From a virus: a stretch of DNA of 64,000 nucleotides. The stretch lies in IMG/VR virus record IMGVR_UViG_3300010883_000019, positions 1 to 64,000 of that record, one strand, 5' to 3'. How positions within the stretch are numbered: position 1 is the first letter of the stretch; the number at the start of each line of letters is the position of its first letter. Below are positions 58,808 through 64,000 of the stretch, piece by piece. Made by a program: the position numbers and the translations under genes. Under the pieces are notes generated by a model, which worked only from the letters and a program-made list of their open reading frames with translations, was not told the DNA's origin and did no database searches.

Positions 58808-58990
58808 ATGAAACTGATTATGGACAAACGTGATCCAGATCTATATGCCGAAGATGTTAGCGAAGCAGAGATGGTATCTCTGCAAGCTACTATCAAAACT
58901 CTTAACGTAGATCTTATGGATGACAATTTCGAACAATACCAATTCTATGTAGAGAGTATCGGTAATAAGGTGTTTATTCGCCGCAAGTAG
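58808..58990 (+). CDS. Small protein, 60 aa
   Basis: 60 aa, 10 bp after DUF932, with ATAGG before the ATG. LYAEDVSEAEMVSLQATIKTLNVDL is helical and acidic; the end YVESIGNKVFIRRK is a strand. No family known. Confidence 0.6.
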   Translation: MKLIMDKRDPDLYAEDVSEAEMVSLQATIKTLNVDLMDDNFEQYQFYVESIGNKVFIRRK

Positions 58991-58994
58991 ATGG

Positions 58995-59002
58995 TATAAA
59001 TA
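58995..59002 (+). promoter_or_regulatory. T4-type late promoter TATAAATA
   Basis: Exact TATAAATA, 26 bp before the TTG start at 59029, with AAGGAG between. Confidence 0.72.
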
Positions 59003-59028
59003 GTATCAACTTATCAAGGAGAAGTGAG

Positions 59029-59904
59029 TTGATATATAAAGGCAGATCAACGAGGCATCATGATCTACATTGGCAGATCAATATGAACTATGAAGCAGAG
59101 GCGTTAGCAACGCCACTAGAAGAACCAACAGGATCAAGAGCCTTAGATTACGAAACAAAAGTTTTTGATATCATGAAATCCGCCAAGATTGATGGATTAG
59201 ATGTTGGTAGTGTTAATGGTGCAGGGTTCAGTAACCAAGGCGCAGGAGATATTGAAGCAACTTACAGAGGTGAGCAATTCAATATTGAGGTCAAACTTGA
59301 CATGTTTCCACAGATGGGTGGTACGTCTATACGAATAGACAGTAATGAAAAGACATGTACTCTTGTTCAGCCCGATGCGGTTGATGCTGACGCTATCCCA
59401 TTCTTTATGAAAGCCGCTAAAGTGCAAGATGCTCCACTCAAGGTTTGGGTGGATTTCATTCGTAAACAAGAACCCAAAGAACTTCATAGCAAAGTGCCAT
59501 ATACGATACCATTTGGTTCGGTGACTAAAGAAGCTTGGATTGCCGCTAAGAATGCGGGCTTGTTAAAAGAAATGAATGCCACACGATCATTTCCCGATAC
59601 TAAGAACATTGCCAAGGCATACAATCGTAAGAATGTTTATTACATTCAGATCGGTGGCGCAGGTCTGTTCTATCTTGGCAAAAATCCCCTGAGACTACCC
59701 ATACCTGAGCTAAAAGGAGCTATGGACGTAGAGTTTCGATTAGGTGCATCAGGCAGTAAAGTACGCACGGTTGGTGATAAGACCTATCGTGTTGTTGGTG
59801 CTGGTTATCGTTGTCAGGGTAGATTGAAATCGCACGTCAAATCTAGATACAGCCTTGATAACGTCAAAGATCTTCACGAACTGTTTGAGGTAAAGAGCGT
59901 ATGA
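59029..59904 (+). CDS. Protein with possible PD-(D/E)xK nuclease-like core
   Basis: 291 aa from a TTG start with AGGAG 7 nt upstream and a late promoter; an ATG at 59083 would shorten it by 18 residues. GAGDIEATYRGEQFNIEVKLDM gives a D...ExK pattern on adjacent strands, as in restriction-enzyme-like nucleases; the rest is unfamiliar. A late nuclease at the start of the packaged-protein block could process DNA at packaging or after ejection. The motif reading is tentative. Confidence 0.55.
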   Translation: MIYKGRSTRHHDLHWQINMNYEAEALATPLEEPTGSRALDYETKVFDIMKSAKIDGLDVGSVNGAGFSNQGAGDIEATYRGEQFNIEVKLDMFPQMGGTSIRIDSNEKTCTLVQPDAVDADAIPFFMKAAKVQDAPLKVWVDFIRKQEPKELHSKVPYTIPFGSVTKEAWIAAKNAGLLKEMNATRSFPDTKNIAKAYNRKNVYYIQIGGAGLFYLGKNPLRLPIPELKGAMDVEFRLGASGSKVRTVGDKTYRVVGAGYRCQGRLKSHVKSRYSLDNVKDLHELFEVKSV

Positions 59905-60095
59905 AAATAGGATCCGTTTATTCGATACCATCTCAAGAGCAACTCTATGGGGTAGTAAACAGGACGAAGGCCGCACACAACATAGTGAGTGGTGTAACCG
60001 TACACCTGTCCGAAGAGTACCGCAAACTTCGGAAAGCACGTAAGGTTTTGCCTGTCGAATCAGTAAAAAATAGCCAAATTAAATCTTATAAATAG
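59901..60095 (+). CDS. Small basic protein
   Basis: 64 aa, joined by an ATGA overlap to the previous gene. IGSVYSIPSQEQLYGVVNRTKAAHNIVSGVTVHLSEEYRKLRKARKVLP is basic at the C-terminus. No family known. A late promoter starts within its last bases. Confidence 0.58.
   Translation: MKIGSVYSIPSQEQLYGVVNRTKAAHNIVSGVTVHLSEEYRKLRKARKVLPVESVKNSQIKSYK
60087..60094 (+). promoter_or_regulatory. T4-type late promoter TATAAATA before the head-protein genes
   Basis: Exact TATAAATA overlapping the end of the previous gene, 37 bp before the next start. Confidence 0.72.
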
Positions 60096-60131
60096 TCTTA
60101 ACAACGTAAGATATGGGAACTTCTGGGAAAG

Positions 60132-61025
60132 ATGACTAAAATGACATTCAAAGATAAGCTATTAGAGAACCTTAAATTCAAGGCAACTAATGAGAATGAC
60201 GATCCTTGTTGGGATAGTCACAAACAAGTTGGTATGAAGAAAAAGGGTGGAAAAGAAGTTCCTAACTGTGTGCCTAAAGAAGAGGTAGAAGTAGTACAAG
60301 AACTCACTGCCGCCGAAAAGAAGCTTGTCAATACAATGTATGACAAGAAGGGCAATCTTACCCCTATTGGCAAAAAGGTCATGAACCATGGCAAGAAGCA
60401 GGGCGACAAAGGATTTGTTGAGTCTGTAGAACTTGATGAAATGACTTCTGCACAAAAGAAGAAGTTTGATAAGCTATACAAGCAAATGCTTAATGGTCCT
60501 GAGCACAGGAAGATTATGTCAAAGGCTGTTAATAAGGTTAAAGGGGATGATCAGTTTCACGCCTTGGTTAAGAAAACTGCAATGGAATCTGCTTTATCTG
60601 AAGCTATGTTGCGTCAAGTATCTGAAGCCAAAAAAGCTCCATACGAAATTTACCACAAAGACTTCTCTGGTGCTATGCAACACGCATATGCGTCTGCCAA
60701 AAAGAACTACGGAATTACCGTTAAGCCTAGTGAAATTGATGACAAGGTTGCTTCTGGCCCACGTAAACCAGGAAATGGTAAGACAAACAGCTATCGCCTA
60801 AAGGGTGACAAGGGTGCTATTCAAGTACAAGTCTATAACATGGGCAGTAAGTACGAATTGAATATGTACAAAGAATCTCTTGATGAGAACTTGAAGCTTA
60901 TCAATCGTATTAAGAACTCTGGTGTTGTTAAGACTGGATCCATGTCAAAGGATACTCCAGCAAAAAAGAAAGCCGAAGCAGAACGCCGTAAAGAGTACAA
61001 CGCTTACCAAAAAAGTAAACGTTAA
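60132..61025 (+). CDS. Head-associated protein with cleavable-type leader
   Basis: 297 aa; starting at ATG 60141 gives MTFKDKLLEN, a leader like those of the next genes. CWDSHKQVGMKKKGGKEVPNCVPKEE is a Cys-containing motif found in structural proteins of marine T4-like phages. Possible gp21 sites include LLE|N, LSE|A and VSE|A, the last releasing a C-terminal basic domain (AKKAPYEIYHKDFSGAMQHAYASAKKNYG...). Probably a core protein packaged and processed in the head. Confidence 0.6.
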   Translation: MTKMTFKDKLLENLKFKATNENDDPCWDSHKQVGMKKKGGKEVPNCVPKEEVEVVQELTAAEKKLVNTMYDKKGNLTPIGKKVMNHGKKQGDKGFVESVELDEMTSAQKKKFDKLYKQMLNGPEHRKIMSKAVNKVKGDDQFHALVKKTAMESALSEAMLRQVSEAKKAPYEIYHKDFSGAMQHAYASAKKNYGITVKPSEIDDKVASGPRKPGNGKTNSYRLKGDKGAIQVQVYNMGSKYELNMYKESLDENLKLINRIKNSGVVKTGSMSKDTPAKKKAEAERRKEYNAYQKSKR

Positions 61026-61026
61026 C

Positions 61027-61317
61027 ATGAAAACGTTTAAGGCAATACGAGAAGCTCGTGGGGAAGATTCCAAGGGACACAAGATAGCAACCAAAGATGG
61101 TGCTGGTATGACCCCTAAAGGTGTCGCCGCCTATAGACGTAAGAACCCAGGAAGTAAACTCAAAACAGCCGTTACAGGCAAAGTTAAAGCAGGCAGTAAA
61201 GATGCTGGACGCCGCAAATCATTCTGTGCTCGTATGAGTGGAATGAAGGGTCCTATGAAAGACGAGAAGGGTAGACCAACTCGTAAAGCAATGTCGCTTA
61301 GAAGGTGGAAGTGTTAA
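61027..61317 (+). CDS. Small basic head-type protein with MKTFKAIREA leader
   Basis: 96 aa from ATG 61027. MKTFKAIREA nearly equals the 14822 leader, with IRE|A as a gp21-type site. GAGMTPKGVAAYRRKNPGSKLKTAVTGKVKAGSKDAGRRKSFCARMSGMKGPM is very basic and is a family common in T4-like marine phages, often next to structural genes. A DNA-binding internal head protein is plausible. Confidence 0.75.
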   Translation: MKTFKAIREARGEDSKGHKIATKDGAGMTPKGVAAYRRKNPGSKLKTAVTGKVKAGSKDAGRRKSFCARMSGMKGPMKDEKGRPTRKAMSLRRWKC

Positions 61318-62166
61318 ATGAAAACGTTTAAGTTGTTCTTAGAACGAAACTATGCCAAAGAATACGAAAACTATCAGGGTAAACCTGAGCAAATCGAGAA
61401 GAGATCTTCTCGTAATAAAGCTCGACGTTTGATGGCTAAGAAGATGAACGTCAAGGGCAAAGACGTTGGGCACAAGGACAATGATCCTTTGAACAACGAT
61501 CCTAAGAACTTACGTCTCGAAGATCCGGGCGAGAACCGTAGAGAGCCACGCATGCGTGACAATCCTGTAGAAGAAGGTATTCGTCATAAGGGTCTGTTAC
61601 ACCGCAAAGGTGTGAAGGGTACTGCATTCGCAAGGTCTGTAAATAAGACACACGCTCAGAACCAAAAAGATCAGAAGGATGCTAGTGCTAGATCTAAAGC
61701 CGCCGCTAAAGATCATGCAGATTTCCGTAAAAAGTATCCAAATATCAAATTTGATGAGGATTATGATCCTAACGTACACCAAGAGGGTACACCAGAGGCT
61801 ACTGCACGTGCAACGGCTATGATGTTTCCTAATGAAGAACTGGATGAGGTTCTAAATATCAAGCAACGCCGTGATCGGGGTATTTCCGCTCGTAAGAACA
61901 AGACCAAGATGGCAATGGGCAGACGTAAAGCCGCTAATAAGATTGCTTCTACAGATAAGTTGAAGAAACGTGCCCAAAGACAGGCTCGTACTCAAATGGC
62001 TCTTAAGATTGCTAAGGATGGTCCTAAAAAGGACATGACTCCAGCACGTAAGGCTGAGATCGAAAAGCGTTTAGACAAGATGAGACCACGTATAAATAAT
62101 ATAGCAAAGCGTATGATGAAAGATGTGCGTAAAGCAGAGATAGCAAGAAAACGTGGAAAGAAGTAA
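61318..62166 (+). CDS. HNH-nuclease-like protein with head-targeting leader
   Basis: 282 aa, starting right after the previous stop. The leader MKTFKLFLER fits the same class. SSRNKARRLMAKK then DVGHKDNDPLNNDPKNLRLEDPGENRREPR (residues ~49-78) is an HNH_3-type core with His 52, Asn 59/60 and Asn 64. The rest is Lys/Arg/Ala-rich (RKAANKIASTDKLKKRAQRQART), with possible IRHKG and TPEA processing points. A nuclease carried in the head and injected with DNA is possible; activity needs proof, as GHK replaces the usual DHK. Confidence 0.72.
   Translation: MKTFKLFLERNYAKEYENYQGKPEQIEKRSSRNKARRLMAKKMNVKGKDVGHKDNDPLNNDPKNLRLEDPGENRREPRMRDNPVEEGIRHKGLLHRKGVKGTAFARSVNKTHAQNQKDQKDASARSKAAAKDHADFRKKYPNIKFDEDYDPNVHQEGTPEATARATAMMFPNEELDEVLNIKQRRDRGISARKNKTKMAMGRRKAANKIASTDKLKKRAQRQARTQMALKIAKDGPKKDMTPARKAEIEKRLDKMRPRINNIAKRMMKDVRKAEIARKRGKK
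62091..62098 (+). promoter_or_regulatory. T4-type late promoter TATAAATA inside the HNH-like gene
   Basis: Exact TATAAATA, 74 bp before the next start (62172) and inside the coding region. It may drive the nucleotidyltransferase-like gene, or be chance. Confidence 0.45.
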
Positions 62167-62171
62167 CCTTT

Positions 62172-63221
62172 ATGGCATTCGCATCATTTAGCCAGTTCTT
62201 AGTCGAAGAGGAGCAAGCTGTTTATTTCACTTTTGGTGAAATGAATCCTCCGACTATTGATCATGACAAACTATTGAATAAACTAGCGGCTAAAGCGGGT
62301 AGGAATCCGTATAGGGTTTACTTGTCACAAAGTCAAGACAAGAACAAGAACCCTTTGTTGTACAAAGAAAAGATTAAGTATGCTCGAAAGATGTTTCCCA
62401 AGCATGCTCGACAGATCATGGTCAACACTAAAGTTAAGAAACCTATAGATGTAGCAACTGTGCTATATGATGAGGGTTTTAAGACTGTTGTGATGACTGT
62501 TGGGTCTGAGAGGGTAAACGAATTCGAGATTCTACTACAAAAATATAACGGTGTCAAGGGTAGACATGGTTTCTATAACTTTAAGAAGATCACAGTCGTA
62601 TCGGCTGGCGAAAATCCAGATTTAGAAAGTTCTAGCAAACAACGTGGAAGTGCGAAGGCCAATGACTTCACCACATTTTCACAGGGTGTACCCAAACCAT
62701 TAAGTAATTCAGATGCGAAAAAGCTATTCAGCGATATTCGTAATGCTATGGGCATTAAGGAAGAAGCATCGTTTAGGCATCACGTAGAACTAGAGTCAGT
62801 CTCTGAAGAACGTGAAGCTTTTGTAAATGGAGATCTCTTTTCGCTCGGAGATTCCGTAATTATTAAAGAAAGCGATGAGGTAGGAACTATCTCAATGCTT
62901 GGTGCTAACTACCTAATTGTTGACACAGCCAAAGGACGAACACGTCAATGGTTGGAGTCAGTGGAGAAGGTTAGTGGTAAAGTGTGCGGACATGTTAAGG
63001 AAGATGTAGCCAAACCAGATACCAAATATTCATTTGCAAGTTTTATAACAGAAGCGGAATATCAAGGTAGAAAGGTTAAACTAAATGATCCGTTTAGAAC
63101 CCCGAAGGCCAATAAAGACTATGGTGTGTATGATCGCAATGATACTAGTGACATCACTCTTGTTCGGTCTAGTAATAACAATATGCAAGAAAGCAAATCC
63201 CTACCACCAAGAAATAAGTAA
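62172..63221 (+). CDS. Nucleotidyltransferase-like protein with head-type leader
   Basis: 349 aa. MAFASFSQFLVEEEQ is a leader with LVE|E as a gp21-type site. Then VYFTFGEMNPPTIDHDKLLNKLAAKAGRNPYRVYLSQSQDKNKNP, KYARKMFPKHARQIM and VVMTVGSERVNEF read as a HIGH-superfamily nucleotidyltransferase (PPT-x-DH in place of HxGH). The C-terminal ~120 residues include a small beta domain (FSLGDSVIIKESDEVGTISMLGANYLIV). Family members are widespread in T4-like marine phages; substrate unknown. Confidence 0.75.
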   Translation: MAFASFSQFLVEEEQAVYFTFGEMNPPTIDHDKLLNKLAAKAGRNPYRVYLSQSQDKNKNPLLYKEKIKYARKMFPKHARQIMVNTKVKKPIDVATVLYDEGFKTVVMTVGSERVNEFEILLQKYNGVKGRHGFYNFKKITVVSAGENPDLESSSKQRGSAKANDFTTFSQGVPKPLSNSDAKKLFSDIRNAMGIKEEASFRHHVELESVSEEREAFVNGDLFSLGDSVIIKESDEVGTISMLGANYLIVDTAKGRTRQWLESVEKVSGKVCGHVKEDVAKPDTKYSFASFITEAEYQGRKVKLNDPFRTPKANKDYGVYDRNDTSDITLVRSSNNNMQESKSLPPRNK

Positions 63222-63292
63222 TTGGTTCGTAAGACCAGAAGACCAAAGCAGTAGTAGTAACAATAACCTAAAAATGGGAAAAGTGGATTAAT

Positions 63293-63568
63293 ATGCCAGA
63301 TGACTTGCACAGATTGGATAGAATCGAAGCGAAGATAGATAAACTATCTGACGCACTGATAGCTATCGCACGAACCGAAGAGAAATTGATACAAATGGAG
63401 TTGAAGAACTCTGCAAATTATGATAGAATGAATAAGTTCAGTCAGAAACTGGATGATATAGAGAAGTCGGTTGCGGACAATGCCGCAACTGTAGGTCTCA
63501 TTAACAAACTATTCTGGGTAGCAGTTGTTGCTATCTCAGGATCAATTGCCGCCCAATTGTGGATGTAA
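63293..63568 (+). CDS. Small coiled-coil protein with C-terminal membrane helix
   Basis: 91 aa. Residues ~1-60 are a coiled coil (LDRIEAKIDKLSDALIAIARTEEKLIQ...FSQKLDDIEKSV) and residues ~70-91 form one membrane helix (FWVAVVAISGSIAAQLWM). This matches XhlA-like lysis-accessory proteins in plan. The 71 bp before it contain no gene. Confidence 0.7.
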   Translation: MPDDLHRLDRIEAKIDKLSDALIAIARTEEKLIQMELKNSANYDRMNKFSQKLDDIEKSVADNAATVGLINKLFWVAVVAISGSIAAQLWM

Positions 63569-63581
63569 AAGGAAAACACAC

Positions 63582-64000
63582 ATGGAAAAAGATGTAATGA
63601 ACAGATTGGGCGATGCATACGCAGAAGTCCAAGAAGCTACACTAAAGCAAAGAGCATTGGCTAAAGCCGCTAAAGATGCTCAACCAAAAGACAAGGTGTC
63701 TCTTAAGAAGGCACCGTGGGACAAGAAGGAAGAAGTTGAAGAAGATGCTTCTAACGACAAGTCCGATGATGGCGAAGGTCTAGATAAAGCAGATCCTAAA
63801 GCCGCTAAGAAGAAGTTCAAAGATCGTAAAGATAAAGATCTTGACAACGATGGTGATACTGACTCGTCTGATGAGTACCTTCATAAACGCCGTAAGGCTG
63901 TTGGCAAATCTATTGCCAAAGAAGAGGTCGATCTTGAAGAAGCCGCTCGTCGCAAAGGTGCTCCAAAGATGGGTGGAGATTCCATTAAAATTCAACGTGC
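63582..64000 (+). CDS. Head-type protein with EF-hand-like motif (partial)
   Basis: The frame from ATG 63582 (GGAAAAC upstream) is still open at the window end, 139 codons. It is rich in Lys, Asp and Ala. DKDLDNDGDTDSSDEYLHKRRKA (residues ~84-106) is an EF-hand/dockerin-type calcium loop (DxDxDGxxxxxxE). Possible gp21 sites are VQE|A near residue 17 and LEE|A near 123. Likely a virion core protein. Confidence 0.7.
   Translation, partial: MEKDVMNRLGDAYAEVQEATLKQRALAKAAKDAQPKDKVSLKKAPWDKKEEVEEDASNDKSDDGEGLDKADPKAAKKKFKDRKDKDLDNDGDTDSSDEYLHKRRKAVGKSIAKEEVDLEEAARRKGAPKMGGDSIKIQR

Noticed and set aside
63085-63291. 68-codon frame spanning the end of the nucleotidyltransferase-like gene
   Set aside because: Mostly inside the real gene in another frame; no Shine-Dalgarno. 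A frameshifted extension was considered but there is no sign of a slip site.
1-64000. tRNA genes and CRISPR arrays
   Set aside because: No cloverleaf with CCA-end features was noticed apart from the tmRNA, and no repeat-spacer pattern; the only close direct repeats are the 41-bp pair and the 14-bp start duplication. I could not run a tRNA model.

Overview
The window is a 64-kb piece of a large virulent T4-like (myovirus) phage. It has ordered homologues of T4 neck, sheath, tube, portal, prohead, capsid, recombination, late-sigma and replisome genes, almost all on the + strand, packed with ATGA/TAATG overlaps. The best host clue is a circularly permuted two-piece tmRNA gene at about 48.88-49.19 kb, a form typical of Alphaproteobacteria. 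DUF1127 genes, an IscA-like protein, 2OG-Fe(II) oxygenases, Hsp20, MazG and ThyX fit a marine T4-like phage of an alphaproteobacterium. Species cannot be named from this sequence.

Layout. 0-2.9 kb (minus strand): three radical-SAM/SPASM proteins (one cut by the window edge), a cupin and a KOW-like protein behind one promoter. 3.0-5.5 kb: a 2OG-Fe(II) oxygenase and a glycosyltransferase/lysyl-hydroxylase fusion. 5.6-22.6 kb: gp13, gp14, a beta-repeat protein, gp15, gp16, gp17, gp18, gp19, gp20, gp67- and gp68-like proteins, an inserted tail-fibre-like module, gp21, gp22 and gp23. 23-26.3 kb: IscA-like protein, tube-like protein, UvsY, UvsW. 26.5-36.7 kb: gp55, gp47, gp46, gp45, gp44, glutaredoxin, gp62, RegA, Hsp20, DUF1127 proteins, DNA polymerase gp43. 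36.7-44 kb: HAD phosphatase, MazG, candidate primase, then a surface-sugar and transport block (KdsA, KdsB, PiT-like transporter, cupin, UDP-sugar dehydrogenase, epimerase, cytidylyltransferase). 44-48.8 kb: UvsX, gp41, ThyX, endolysin, P-loop kinase. 48.8-50 kb: tmRNA and an outer-membrane beta-barrel. 50.1-56.8 kb: two holin-like proteins and a curli (type VIII secretion) island of CsgF, CsgG, two curlin-repeat proteins, a FecR protein and a CHASE2-class III nucleotide cyclase. 56.8-59 kb: small genes with individual promoters, including DUF932. 59-64 kb: proteins that look packaged into the head, including an HNH nuclease and a nucleotidyltransferase-like protein, several with a shared leader ending in a gp21-type cleavage site.

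Regulation. Thirteen sigma70-like promoters, all with 17-bp spacers, lie before replication, tmRNA and small early-type genes. The exact T4 late motif TATAAATA lies before structural genes, head-protein genes and the curli block, matching the gp55 late sigma factor encoded here. Five hairpin terminators are visible, one overlapped by a late promoter and two facing each other downstream of gp23.

The most unusual parts are (1) the curli-FecR-cyclase island together with a perfect CRP-type palindrome upstream of the tmRNA promoter, (2) the radical-SAM/cupin/oxygenase/glycosyltransferase modification island, and (3) the set of proteins with capsid-targeting leaders.
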